Shown: positions 7,473 to 16,446, counted from the stretch's first letter. The stretch: 24,477 nt of DNA from Chrysochromulina tobinii (GCA_001275005.1 JWZX01002206.1:1-24477); one strand, 5' to 3'. A program made the numbers and translations. The notes: generated by a model from the letters alone, not told the origin.

Positions 7473-9398
7473 TCAATCGACATCAACTACCGGTCCAAAT
7501 CGAAGGATGGCACTGGGAGGCACTTGGGCGGACCTGAGAATGCTGACATCGAAGCCGGCGGGCAGCGCGATCGACGTCAACGCGGAGCAGCCATTGAAGG
7601 CGTCACGGCCGAGGCTCGTGAGGCCGGCGGGCAGCTCGATTGATGTCAACGAGGAGCAGCCAGCGAAGGCGCTCTTACCGAGGCTTGTGAGGCCGGCGGG
7701 CAGCTCGATCGACGTCATCGCGGAGCAGCCACGGAAGGCATGAGCACCGAGGCTCGTGAGGCCGGCAGGCAGCGTGATCCACGCCATCGAGGAGCAGCCA
7801 AAGAAGACGCACCAACTGATGCTCGTGAGGCCAGTGGGCAGTGTGATCGACGTCATCGAGGAGCAGCCATAGAAGGCGCCACTGTCGAGGCTCGTGAGGC
7901 CGGCGGGCAGCTCGATCGACGTCAACGAGGAGCAGTCGCGGAAGGCGCACGAACCGATGCTCGTGAGGCCGGCAGGCAGCGCAATCGACGTCATCGAGGA
8001 GCAGCCATAGAAGGCGCCATGGCCGAGGCTCGTGAGGCCGGCGGGCAGCTCGATCGACGTCAACGAGGAGCAGTCGCGGAAGGCGCACGAACCGATGCTC
8101 GTGAGGCCGGCAGGCAGCGCGATTGACGTCATCGAGGAGCAGTTCTCGAAGGCGCGCTCACCGAGGCTCGTGAGGCCGGCGGGCAGCGCGATCGACGTTA
8201 ACGAGTCGCAGCCATAGAAGGCGCCATCACCGAGGCTCATGAGGCCGGCAGGCAGCGCGATCGACGTCATCGAGGAGCAGCCATAGAAGGCGTACTCACC
8301 GAGGATCGTGAGGCCGGCGGGCAGCGCGATCGACCTCATGGACGTGTCCCTGCGGAACGCGCCCGGCGGCACGCGCGCCTCGCCGTCACGCAGCGCGCAC
8401 GCGGCGAGCAGCACATCCATCGGCACCTCGCCCTCGCCGCGGATGCACGCGCGCACCCCCGCCATCGGATTCGGCGGCGGACCATAGAAACCATCTCCAT
8501 ATTCCAATTCACCCGAAGACTCCACTTGCCTCAGCGTGGCCACGTCCACCTCGAAGCCGCCCAGCCCTGTCACCTTTGCCAGGTTGGGCAGCCAGCGCGA
8601 CGCGTCGGCCGCGTCGGCGAAGAGGCGGCCGGCGGCGCGGCTGTCCGACAGGTCGAGCTCGGTCACCTCGACGAGGTTGCTCGTGAGCGGCAGGCCGACG
8701 CGTGCGCACAGCCGCGCGCACAGGACGCGCCGAGCCCGCGCGCGCCACGCGAGGCTCACACCCTTGAGCGCGCGCAGCGTCGACACGTCAGCGTCGGCGA
8801 GGGCGTCCTCGAGGGCGTCCTCGTTGACGAGCTGCGTCGAGAGCCAGCACAAGGGCGCAGGCGGTGCGGTTGCGTCGGCCGCTCCCGGTGCGGTGGCGTC
8901 GTGCTGAGCGTCTTGCGTGTAGAGCGGCTCCTCCGTCGCCGCCTGCCGCTCCGCCTCGGTGGGGAAGTCGCTCACGACGCCCAGCAGCCGCCCGAGCTCC
9001 GGGCCACACTTGCCGGCGAGGTGGCCGATGCACAGGGAACGCGAGAGGAGTCGGAGAAGCTCGACGTCCACGTCGAGAAAGTGCGCGCCGTGCAACAGCT
9101 GCGCGAGCTGCGCGAGCTGCGCGAGCGAGCACCCCTCCAGCGACCCGCCCTCCTCCGCACCGCCCTCAGCGACGCGCGAGAGCGTGCGGAGCGCAGCCGC
9201 AGGCACCAGAGTTGCGAACGCCCCCTCGGCGCCGCCCGTGTCGCTCACCCAGTTGACGAGCGCCGCCGATCGCGCCGCGGCCGAACGGGACCACGCGACC
9301 TCCTCGCCCTCGGCGCTTCGCACCCTCACATCGCCGTCGTCGCCGTCGCCGACGAAGTCCTCACCGCCGTCGACGACATCATCCCGATGACGCTTCAT
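7473..9398 (-). CDS. Skp1-like / F-box-like / BspA LRR_5 fusion protein
   Basis: Intronless, 641 residues. The start is the first ATG (9396-9398); the frame also extends to a GTG at 9431. Residues about 23-160 resemble Skp1: VRVRSAEGEEV at the BTB-fold start, then LLHGAHFLDVDVELLRLLSR, GPELGRLLGVVSDFPTEAE, matching the Skp1 pattern AANYLDI..LL...C.TVA..I.GKTPEEIR..FNI.NDFTPEEE. Residues about 186-235 (ALADADVSTLRALKGVSLAWRARARRVL as a pattern) look F-box-like. A linker follows, then about 11 LRR_5 units from residue 350 (LPAGLTSLG..AF.GCSSMTSI). Skp1 links cullin to F-box receptors, so this could be a one-chain ubiquitin-ligase adaptor-receptor. That role is inferred; the LRR call is firm. 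Confidence 0.85.
   Translation of the reverse strand: MKRHRDDVVDGGEDFVGDGDDGDVRVRSAEGEEVAWSRSAAARSAALVNWVSDTGGAEGAFATLVPAAALRTLSRVAEGGAEEGGSLEGCSLAQLAQLAQLLHGAHFLDVDVELLRLLSRSLCIGHLAGKCGPELGRLLGVVSDFPTEAERQAATEEPLYTQDAQHDATAPGAADATAPPAPLCWLSTQLVNEDALEDALADADVSTLRALKGVSLAWRARARRVLCARLCARVGLPLTSNLVEVTELDLSDSRAAGRLFADAADASRWLPNLAKVTGLGGFEVDVATLRQVESSGELEYGDGFYGPPPNPMAGVRACIRGEGEVPMDVLLAACALRDGEARVPPGAFRRDTSMRSIALPAGLTILGEYAFYGCSSMTSIALPAGLMSLGDGAFYGCDSLTSIALPAGLTSLGERAFENCSSMTSIALPAGLTSIGSCAFRDCSSLTSIELPAGLTSLGHGAFYGCSSMTSIALPAGLTSIGSCAFRDCSSLTSIELPAGLTSLDSGAFYGCSSMTSITLPTGLTSISWCVFFGCSSMAWITLPAGLTSLGAHAFRGCSAMTSIELPAGLTSLGKSAFAGCSSLTSIELPAGLTSLGRDAFNGCSALTSIALPAGFDVSILRSAQVPPSAILRFGPVVDVD
7560..8345 (-). 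repeat. 69-bp LRR_5 coding repeats
   Basis: Regular 69-bp units around GCTCGTGAGGCCGGCGGGCAG (plus-strand reading; first 20 bases diagnostic) encode the LRR_5 tract. A two-unit block (138 bp) is duplicated at about 7860-8130 with very few changes, indicating recent expansion. Confidence 0.85.
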
Positions 9399-9659
9399 TT
9401 TGCGATCGTCCACTTTCTTTCTTTCTCGCACGCGTATTCACACTCAACACGTACAAAGCACAGAAGAGAAGACAATACAAGACCCCGAAGGGAGACACAT
9501 GCAGGCAGAGAGCTGAGAAACAGCCCAAAAGCGTCGTCTCGGGCGACTTTCCAAATAAACTTGCGTTTTCAAGTGGACCGAGGCGGCCTTCTCATCTTGA
9601 CGCCCAGTGTCGAGGCGCGTCGCGTGCCGAGGCGCGGCTGAAGAGCTGTGTGCGCCCTC
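9399..9659. promoter_or_regulatory. Divergent promoter region
   Basis: 261 bp between the starts of the Skp1-like LRR gene (minus) and the coiled-coil gene (plus). It includes a CTTTCTTTCTTTCTC tract at 9411-9426 and AAGAGAAGACAATACAAGAC at about 9461-9482. No exact core element is assigned. Confidence 0.5.
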
Positions 9660-12047
9660 ATGGCCGCGAAGATCGGCCTGCGCCCACCGCGCAGCTTGAA
9701 CCCTGCGGAGGTGGAATCCAAGAAGAAAACCGCCCGCAGCGAGTTGAAGAAGATGACGACCGATGCCGACGCCGAGATCGCGAAGTTCATGGCGCGGATG
9801 GCGGAGAAGAAGGCGTGGTCGCGGATCGAGGAGATCAAGCAGGAGGAGTCGGTGGCGGGCGCAGCGAAGGCGGAAGCCGCTCGGCGTGCGGCTGCGGCTC
9901 AGGAGCGAGCGGCTGCATTCCAAGGCCTTCTCGGCGGGGTGCCGGTAGAGGACGAGGCGCCCAAGGCGGACGAGGCGGCGATCTTGGAGGCGGCGAGGCT
10001 TCGTGAGGTGCTGGCGCAGGCAAATGCGCTGGCGGAGCGAGCACTCGCCAATAGGGCCGCGAAGGTGGCGGCCGAGGCGGCGGCGAAGGCGACGAAGGAG
10101 TGGGACGGTGGAGGTTTATTCGGAGGTTTGTTCGGGGGATGGGGCGGCGGGAGCGGCGGCGGCGGCGGCGGCGGCAACGGCAACGGCAACGGCAGCGGCG
10201 GCGGCGGCGGCAACGGCAACGGCAACGGCAGCGGCGGCGGCGGCGGCAACGGCAACGGCAACGGGAGCGGCGGCGGCGGCGGCGGCGGCGGTTGGGACGT
10301 CGTACCGCCCGGGGACGCTCGTCGCAGTCCGTCCATAGTAGGCCACTCGCAATCCATAGTAGGCCACTCGCAATCCATAGTAGGCCACTCGTCGCCGCAA
10401 TCCATATATGGTAGCCCGATACGAACAGGCAGCCCGATGCGAGCAGGCAGCCCGCCCAAGGTGCTCTCCCTATCGAGCGCTTCGCCATGCATGCAGGTGC
10501 TCACCACAGCGCCGTGTCCGCCTCAGGTGCTCTCCCATCGAGCGTTTCGCCGCAGCAGCTTGAGGCGGTGGCCGAGGCGGAGGCGGAGGCGGAGGCGGAG
10601 GAGGCGTTTGCGCCCTGGGGCGAGCTGGGCGCCGTCGCGGGCGCCGTCGCGGCACCGAGGGCGCTTTGTAAGCGAAAGAGACTCGAATGGCCTCGGATGG
10701 CCTCTGATTACCTCTGATTGCCTCTGATTACCTCTGGTTGCCTCCGATTGCCTCTGATTGCCTCTGATTGCCACTGATTGCCACTGATTGTGTCGTGGTT
10801 GCCTCTGATTGCCACTGATTGTGTCGCTTTGTAAGCGAAAGAGGCGCTTGGATGAGCCTTTGATGAGCCTTTGATGAGCCTTTGATTGCCCTCCTCATCA
10901 GGTGCGGAAGAGGAAGCCCTCCGAGAGCTTCGGAAGCAATGCAAGGCCGCCGAGCGCAAGGTGTAGCAGCTGCCACTGATGAGCTCCGATTGCCTACGAG
11001 ATTACGCCCCTCATCACCTTTGATTGCGCCCCTCATCAGGTGGAGCAGCTGCGCGCGACGGGTGGCGTCGCGCTGCAGGATGCCAACGCAGAGCTCCAGC
11101 TCATCAAGCCGCGCTACCGTGCGCTGATGGCCTCTGATGACTCTGATTGCCTCCCTCATCAAGCCGCGCTACCGTGCGCTGATGGCCTCTGATGACTCTG
11201 ATTGCCTCCCTCATCAAGCCGCGCTACCGTGCGCTGATGGCCTCTGATGGCCTCTGATGACGCCCGACGGCCTCTCTGAGTGCACCCTTCATCAGGTGCG
11301 GCCCAGCTTTGATTGCGTCCCTCATCAGCTTTGAGTGCGCCCCTCATCAGGTGCGGCCGCTGCCAGCTGGAACGCCAAGGAGAAGGGGAACGACGACGAG
11401 CGCCGGGTCGCGCTCAAGACGGCGCTCGGTGGGGCTGCGAAGCCCCTCACGAGGCCCGAGGCGCTCAATACGGCGCTCGATGCGAAGCCCAAGCCCACGG
11501 GCGACGGCGGCGCCGCGCTGGGCGGCGCCGTGATGGGCGGCGCCAATCCGCGCCCGTCCGGCGCCGTGTTGGGCGGCTCGTCCGCGGCGCAGCTGTCCGC
11601 GCGCCGTCTCGAGCGCCATGGCGTGCGCATGGAGTTGCGTAAGGTGAGCGCCCGCCACGGCGCGCTGAGCCCATAGCGCCCGCCACGGCGCGCTGAGCCC
11701 ATAGCGCCCACCACGGCGCCCATGCCCCGTAGTGACCACCACGGCGCGTACGCCCGTGGTGCCCTCCACAGCGCGCACGCCCTTAGTGCACACCACGGCG
11801 CCCACGCCCGCAGCGCCCAAGCCGGGCGGCGCCCTGCATGCACGTGCTCACCACGGCGTCCTCTCTTCCACAGGCGAGCGCTCTCAAGCCCGCAGTGCCG
11901 AAGGCGAGCGGCGCTGGTGGAGCCGGTGCTCGACACGGCGCGGGCGGCGCTCCGACTGGCTACCTCGGCTTACCGGCAGGCCACCCGGCGGCGAAGCACC
12001 ACCAGATGCAGGAGCTTGCGAATGCGCGCGCAAAGGGAGGCTGGTGA
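9660..12047 (+). CDS. Coiled-coil, Gly/Asn-rich protein of unknown function
   Basis: Six exons with matching phases: 9660-10410, 10527-10667, 10902-10960, 11040-11118, 11351-11643, 11874-12047 (498 residues). The N-terminal 165 residues are charged and Ala-rich and likely helical or coiled-coil (KKKTARSELKKMTTDADAEI, AARLREVLAQANALAERALA). Then come GGLFGGLFGGW, three Gly-Asn repeat blocks, SIVGHSQ repeats, and short helical exons (EEEALRELRKQCKAAERK; VEQLRATGGVALQDANAEL). The C-terminus is Gly/Ala-rich and ends HHQMQELANARAKGGW. No known family recognised. The exon 1 end is the weak point. A donor after 10460 looks natural (SPPK|GTGCTC) but breaks the downstream frame, whereas a donor after 10410 (TATG|GTAGCC) keeps every later phase. 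Confidence 0.7.
10150..10290 (+). repeat. Gly/Asn-coding tandem repeat
   Basis: Three nearly identical units of GGCGGC runs followed by AACGGCAACGGCAACGGC encode Gly-rich/NGNGNGS blocks inside exon 1. Codon-level repetition suggests slippage; length may vary between alleles. Confidence 0.85.
10411..10526 (+). other. Intron 1 of coiled-coil gene (boundaries uncertain)
   Basis: The acceptor CCGCCTCAG before 10527 is clear. The donor is at 10411 by phase or at 10461 by appearance. Positions 10461-10486 are an echo of the exon 2 head (GTGCTCTCCC.ATCGAGCG.TTCGCC) with one inserted T. The family A core lies at 10489-10513. Confidence 0.6.
10668..10901 (+). repeat. Intron 2 of coiled-coil gene: decamer array
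   Basis: Donor CTTT|GTAAGC, acceptor CTCCTCATCAG. Long array of CCTCTGATTG, CCACTGATTG and TTTGATGAGCC units. An echo of the donor region (CGCTTTGTAAGCGAAAGAG) recurs at about 10823-10842. Confidence 0.8.
10961..11039 (+). repeat. Intron 3 of coiled-coil gene with exon-head echo
   Basis: 79 bp. The intron starts GTGTAGCAGCTGC, a one-base variant of the downstream exon start GTGGAGCAGCTGC. The change turns the Glu codon into a stop. Acceptor CCCCTCATCAG. Confidence 0.8.
11119..11350 (+). repeat. Intron 4 of coiled-coil gene with tail and head echoes
   Basis: The exon tail CTCATCAAGCCGCGCTACC plus donor recurs at about 11157 and 11216. A truncated copy of the next exon head (GTGCGGCC.CAGCT) follows an acceptor-like CTTCATCAG at about 11297. 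Decamers CCTCTGATGA fill the rest. Acceptor CCCTCATCAG. Confidence 0.8.
11644..11873 (+). repeat. Intron 5 of coiled-coil gene, CCACGGCGC array (family A-like)
   Basis: Tandem units of about 30 bp containing CCACGGCGC, ending with GCATGCACGTGCTCACC + ACGGCG at 11836-11859 and acceptor CTCTTCCACAG. Joins MELRK to ASALKPAVPK in phase 0. Confidence 0.8.
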
Positions 12048-12292
12048 GGCTGGTGAACGTGGAGGGCCGTTGGGGTCGTGGCGGGGCGCTGGTCAGTGGA
12101 CCCTCTGTGAACGTGAACGTGGAGGGCCGTTGACGGGGGTCTCGCCGCAAATACACACAACACAGCTAATAAATGTGGGCACGCGCGCGCGCTCGTTTCG
12201 CGCCATGTGTCTCCATGCGTGAAAACATCTGACCGGACCGCCTGCAGCTGCACACATCACAGCCTGACATTCTCGAATGTCCGGGGCTTCGG
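12048..12292. terminator. Convergent 3' region
   Basis: 245 bp between the stop of the coiled-coil gene (plus) and of Nopp140 (minus). AATAAA at 12168-12173 is a possible poly(A) signal for the plus-strand gene. A GAACGTGGAGGGCCGTTG unit is repeated at about 12055 and 12115. Confidence 0.45.
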
Positions 12293-12873
12293 TTAGAACT
12301 TGATCGAGTTGACCTGGTTCGTATCTAGTACCCCTCCGCGGTACGTGCCGCGCTTGGCCTTGGTCATCTCTTTCTGGAAGGCCTTGCCCTTGACCGGCCC
12401 GAGCCTCGCCTGCGCCTTGTCGGCGTACGTGTGCCCGGCCGCCCGCAGCGCCGCCCAGCTATTGTCTGCCAGCTCGCTCTTTTCGAACTCAATCTTGTCA
12501 TACTGGATCCGCGAAAAGGGCACGTTGCGGCCGGCGGGCGCGGGCTCGGGCACCTGATGAGGAGAGCAATCAGAGGCTGTCAGAGGGTCATCAGCAGCCA
12601 TCAGCGGCCGACGGGCGCTGTCTCGGGCACCTTTTGGCGCGGCGGCGTCGGCTTGGGTGCCGCAGGGTCCCAGGCGACCTTCTCCCACGACGCGGCATTC
12701 GCCGAAGGGTCCCAAGTCTCTTTCCACGAAACGTCCTCTTTCTTGGGCTCAGTCTTCTCCTCCTTCTCCTCCTCCTCCTTCTCCTCGTCGTCGTCGTCCT
12801 CATCGCTGTCGTCGTCGTCGTCGTCATCGCTATCATCATCATCATCGTCATCGTCATCGCTGTCATCATCGCT

Positions 12874-12904
<31 letters not shown>

Positions 12905-13353
12905 GCCTTCTTGGCGGCAGGCTTGGTAGCAGCAGCGGCAGGCTTGGCAGCGGCAGCAGCGGCAGGCTTGGCAGCGGCAGCAGCGGCAGGCTTGGCAGCG
13001 GCAGCAGCGGCAGCAGGAGCAGTGCTCGGCGCCTTGCTTGCGGCTGGCACATCCTCGTCGCTGTCATCGTCTTCGCTGTCATCGTCGTCATCGTCGCTGT
13101 CGTCGTCGTCGCTGGCGGCGGCCTTCTTCTGTGCGATCGGTGCAGGCTCATCACGTCCGCGCTTGCTTCCGGTGATTGGTGCCAGGTCAGTGAGCTTCAA
13201 GCCAAACGAGCGCCGCGCGGGTGGCACGGCGAGCAACGCCTCCTCGGCAAAGGCTCTAGCCGACTTGGAATAGCCTTGGGTGCTGAGGAAGTCGTAGATG
13301 GCTGGATAGATATCGACGATCGGGATGCAATGCTCGCGCGAAGAGGCAGCCAT
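12293..13353 (-). CDS. NOLC1: Nopp140 / NOLC1 nucleolar phosphoprotein
   Basis: Two exons, 13353-12631 and 12553-12293, phase 0, 327 residues. Residues about 13-45 (IYPAIYDFLSTQGYSKSARA + FAEEA) form a LisH motif, as in metazoan Nopp140. The centre has acidic Asp/Ser blocks alternating with Lys-Pro-Ala repeats, the Nopp140 pattern of casein kinase 2 sites and basic linkers. Exon 2 is the conserved SRP40 C-terminal domain: VPFSRIQYDKIEF, LADNSW, GKAFQKEMTKAKRGTYRGG and a terminal QVNSIKF. Nopp140 acts in the nucleolus and Cajal bodies as a chaperone of box C/D and H/ACA snoRNPs and of Pol I assembly. This copy is shorter than the human protein (about 700 residues). Shares a 227-bp divergent promoter with the next gene. 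Confidence 0.93.
12554..12630 (-). repeat. Nopp140 intron with exon-head echo
   Basis: 77 bp, donor AAAAG|GTGCCC, acceptor CTCCTCATCAG. The first 27 sense bases of the intron are a diverged copy of the exon 2 start (GTGCCCGAG..CGCGCCCG.CGGCCGC). The rest is CTGATGGCTGCTGATGACC-type repeat. It is a compact example of an intron made from a duplicated exon start. Confidence 0.88.
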
Positions 13354-13580
13354 TGTTGACGTCCACGAGTCGTCCACGTCGCTGCGACGCCCTGTGAATG
13401 CTCGCCACGCTAGCTCGACTCCCACGGGCACAGATGGGGGCCCAGTGCTCCCACAAGTAATGGGAGCCAAAGGGGGGGGCTTAAAAAAGACACAAAAGTT
13501 CGCAAAGTTTCCGTCGACTGTTTCGCCATCGAGCTCTCCCTCTCCATCCCGAACACGGCCGTCCTCACGCGCACCCGAAC
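13354..13580. promoter_or_regulatory. Divergent promoter between Nopp140 and a plus-strand gene
   Basis: 227 bp separate the two ATGs. An AT-richer stretch with AAAAAAGACACAAAAGTTCG lies at about 13482-13502. No defined element is assigned. Confidence 0.5.
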
Positions 13581-14453
13581 ATGACCACCGTCGCACGGCC
13601 GGTGACACCACAGATGCAGAAGGAGCTCGACAGCCTCGTCTACGGCTGGAGCACGCCGACGCGTGCCTCAAGGTGCGAACGCTTTCAGAAGGTCAAGACA
13701 AACTCCACGTATTCGCAACTGCAGGGCTTTAGCGGCCACAACCCCGCCTCGATCATTCTCACTCCAGTGCACGCGCCGCAAGTGCTCAAGCAGCACTCGC
13801 CGGATCGCCGTCCCAGCACCGCCGTCTCGCCGATGCGCCCCATCACCACTGTCCATCCTCCGCTGTGGGACAAGCGCGACTTTCCCGACCTCAAGGGATA
13901 CCGCGAGATCACGCCCGCTGGTTTCAAGCGCGGCTTCTCGCGCAGCCCGACCACCGTGCCCAAGCACGCCGCGGGAGAGGGCGCGAACGCGTTGATGGTC
14001 ATTCGGACCCCGAAGAATCAAAAGCTCGAGATCTCAAAGCTCGAGATCCAGGTCCCATCTCACGAGACTTCCCACAGCTCGATCGAGGTTCAAAGACAGC
14101 CCTCCAGGCCTCCGACGGCGCAGGCGCCGGTGCCGGACTGGCCCTCGGCCACCGCGCCGGCCGAGGGCTTCTCCTTCTTCGACACGCCGCGCACGCCGAT
14201 GAGCTTCGAGCGTACCTCGTCTGATCTTGGCGCCAGATCTGAGCTCGGTTATGCGGGCCAGAGCACACTGTCGCGGAGCCAAGCGCGCCTGTTCGACAGC
14301 AGCGCGATGGCAGCGCCCGCCGGCTCGACGAGCTCCTTTGCGTGGCTGCCGAAGCCGCCCCTCAGGCTGCTGGCCTCGTCGATGCAGCACCTCTCACCGA
14401 ATCTGGCGGCTGCCGGCGTACGCTCCGCCTCGGCGCCGAGCTGGTGGGCGTGA
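13581..14453 (+). CDS. Ser/Thr/Pro-rich protein of unknown function
   Basis: Single exon, ATG 13581 to TGA 14453, 290 residues. The N-terminal 145 residues look ordered and conserved in style (LVYGWSTPTRASRCERFQKV, LQGFSGHNPASIIL, WDKRDFPDLKGYREITPAGF). The rest is low-complexity, with many Ser-Pro and Thr-Pro pairs (FFDTPRTPMSFERTSS) and a Trp near the end (SAPSWWA). No domain recognised and no membrane segment. It faces Nopp140 across a short divergent promoter. Lack of introns sets it apart from neighbours other than the LRR genes. Good codon regularity and a clear start make it a likely real gene. Confidence 0.75.
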   Translation: MTTVARPVTPQMQKELDSLVYGWSTPTRASRCERFQKVKTNSTYSQLQGFSGHNPASIILTPVHAPQVLKQHSPDRRPSTAVSPMRPITTVHPPLWDKRDFPDLKGYREITPAGFKRGFSRSPTTVPKHAAGEGANALMVIRTPKNQKLEISKLEIQVPSHETSHSSIEVQRQPSRPPTAQAPVPDWPSATAPAEGFSFFDTPRTPMSFERTSSDLGARSELGYAGQSTLSRSQARLFDSSAMAAPAGSTSSFAWLPKPPLRLLASSMQHLSPNLAAAGVRSASAPSWWA

Positions 14454-14789
14454 GATCTCGATCTCGGCCTCCTACATCCTTCTCGGCATTGATCTCGACC
14501 TTCATCTCTCGGACTATCTCGGTATTTATCGGACAATGGTCTGCGCGCGCTGGGTCTGTGCGAGGCGGCTCCCGGCGAGGAGCGCTCGCTGTGTGGCAGC
14601 TCCCACTGTCTTGTGCGCCCCCACAACCCCTCATGAGCGAAAATTTTGAAGAAAAACCATCTCCGACGTTCCCTTTTTCGGGAAAAGCGGTAACCGGTTT
14701 CATACACGTACATCGTACAATACTTGTACACAAAGGGTACTCGATGTGTCCTCGCGTCTGCATCTCACCCCGTCCAGTGCTGCAGCACC
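14454..14789. promoter_or_regulatory. Intergenic region upstream of ZIP transporter
   Basis: 336 bp holding the 3' flank of the Ser/Pro-rich gene and the promoter of the ZIP gene. It becomes AT-rich at 14635-14750 (AAAATTTTGAAGAAAAACC; GTACATCGTACAATACTTGT). No gene seen. Confidence 0.5.
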
Positions 14790-16446
14790 ATGCGTAGTCT
14801 CGCCCTGTCGATCGGCATGTGCATGCTCGCTACCGCAGCCGCCGGTGTTGGCCATGGCCACGGTGGTGGCCATATCGAGGCCGAGTCCGGCTGGGAGTGG
14901 GCCGGGAGCTTCGACACGCCCGACAACCACTACGTGTGGCAGGCTCAGGCCGTCGAGGGTGTGGAGGACAACCACGGGTACGTGGACCCGAGCATGAAGA
15001 TGGTCATCTTCTCGATCCCCAACTCGACCGAGGAGTCGCTCCACGCGGTCGAGGAGGAGGCGGGCCACAGCTTCGACGTCAACTGCACGGAGGTCGAGGT
15101 GAACGAGTACATCCTGCCTACGATCCCCGCGAACCTTCCGGGCGGCGTGGAGTATTGCTACGAGCTGCACTTCGCCGTGGGCATCAACCCCACCTCATCC
15201 TTCTTCATCAACACCACGGGCGTCGCTGCCGTCGCCATCTTCGCCCAGCACGTGCCCGTCGAGTTCGAGCGTGATATGCACTACTTCAAGGACGTGCACG
15301 GCGACGACATCGAGCCCGTGCACGAGCTGCCCGAGAGCGAGGAGGCGGAGGTTGAGGCGGAGGTTCCCCGCCCGTGGGGCACCGTCGTCGGTGCCGCGAT
15401 CGTCGTCAACCTCATCACGTTCACCGGCGTCGTCTTCGCCGTTCCCGCGTGCATCAAGATGAGGACCACGTACCCGGTGGTCCTCTTCTCCTTGGCGAAC
15501 GCCTTCGCCTCGGGCGCGCTGCTCGCCGCGGCCTTCTTCATGATGCTGTACGAGGCGACGCACATGCTCACCGACCCGAAGGAGTCCTTCTCCGCCTTCA
15601 TGTGGGGCGCCCTCATCCTGACCGGCTTCATCACGTCCAGCCTGTTGGAGGTCGTCGTCCAGGCGATCATGCCGCCGGCCTCCTCGCCCGACACGGCGAA
15701 CACCAAGGACGGCATCCAGATCGAGATCACCCAAAAGTCGAAGCGCGTCCGCGTCCTGAGCGGCGTACTGGTGGGCGACTTTATCCACAACTTCGTTGAT
15801 TGCCTCCCTCATCTTCGTTGATTGCCTCCCTAATCTTCGTTGATTGCCTCCCTCATCAGGTGGGCGACTTTATCCACAACTTCGTTGATTGCCTCCCTCA
15901 TCTTCGTTGATTGCCTCCCTAATCTTCGTTGATTGCCTCCCTCATCAGGTGGGCGACTTTATCCACAACTTCGTCGACGGCCTCCTCATCAGCTTCGCGT
16001 TCATGTTCTGTGACGCTACCGCGGGCTGGAGCATCGCTGCTTCCACAGTGTACCACGAATTCGCACAGGAGGTGTCCGACTACCTCGTGCTGACGGACCC
16101 GAAGCAGGGCAACCTCTCCACCCCAATGGCGCTCCTATTGAACTTTTTGTCGGGCACCTCGGTCATCTGGGGCGCGATCATCATGGTCGGGATGGGCGAC
16201 GTCGACATCCGTGCGCAGGGTCTGCTGCTTGCTTTCGGCGGTGGCGTCTACATCCAGATAGGCGCGACGGAGTGCATGAACCGCGTGCACAGCTCCGTCA
16301 ACAGCAACATGCTCCGCTTCGCCGCGTTCCTCGCCTTCGCGGCTGGTGCCATCTCGATCGGCCTCGTCCTCTATGACCACGAGCACTGCGTACCGGCCGA
16401 GGCGGAGCTCGACGCTCACGGCCACGGCCACGGCCACGGCCACTGA
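14790..16446 (+). CDS. ZIP-family (SLC39) metal transporter
   Basis: Two exons, 14790-15770 and 15949-16446, phase 0, 492 residues. Signal peptide at residues 1-20, then a His-rich GHGHGGGH and an ectodomain of about 170 residues with Asn-glycosylation-type NST/NTT sites. Eight likely membrane helices start at about residue 196. The metal site is HNFVDG (333-338, TM4) and HEFAQEVSD (363-371, TM5). It matches the ZIP patterns HN..DG and HE...E..D, with Gln where many LIV-1 members have His. The C-terminus ends in alternating His-Gly. ZIPs carry Zn, Fe or Mn into the cytosol; the substrate cannot be told here. The loop between TM3 and TM4 is short. The intron lies 5 codons before HNFVDG, so retention would give a truncated protein without the complete metal site. 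Confidence 0.92.
15771..15948 (+). repeat. ZIP intron: two identical 89-bp copies of the exon 2 head plus array
   Basis: The intron is two tandem 89-bp units (15771-15859, 15860-15948). Each begins with the exon 2 start GTGGGCGACTTTATCCACAA, continues TTCGTTGATTGCCTCCCT (three rounds) and ends CTCATCAG. The real exon starts at 15949 with TTCGTCGACGGCCTCCTCAT, clearly the parent of the repeat. Two acceptors (before 15860 and 15949) look equal; only the last keeps the frame. Confidence 0.92.

Noticed and set aside
7560-8345. Tandem satellite DNA
   Set aside because: The 69-bp period equals 23 codons of an open LRR_5 reading frame on the minus strand, so it is coding.
9835-10507. Pro/Arg-rich minus-strand ORFs opposite the Gly/Asn repeat
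   Set aside because: They are complements of GGC/AAC repeats and have no recognisable domain; the plus strand gives a phase-consistent gene.
12591-13154. Long ORFs on both strands and in other frames over the Asp-rich tract of Nopp140
   Set aside because: Low-complexity GAC/GTC runs keep several frames open; only the minus-strand frame carries LisH and joins the SRP40 C-terminal exon.
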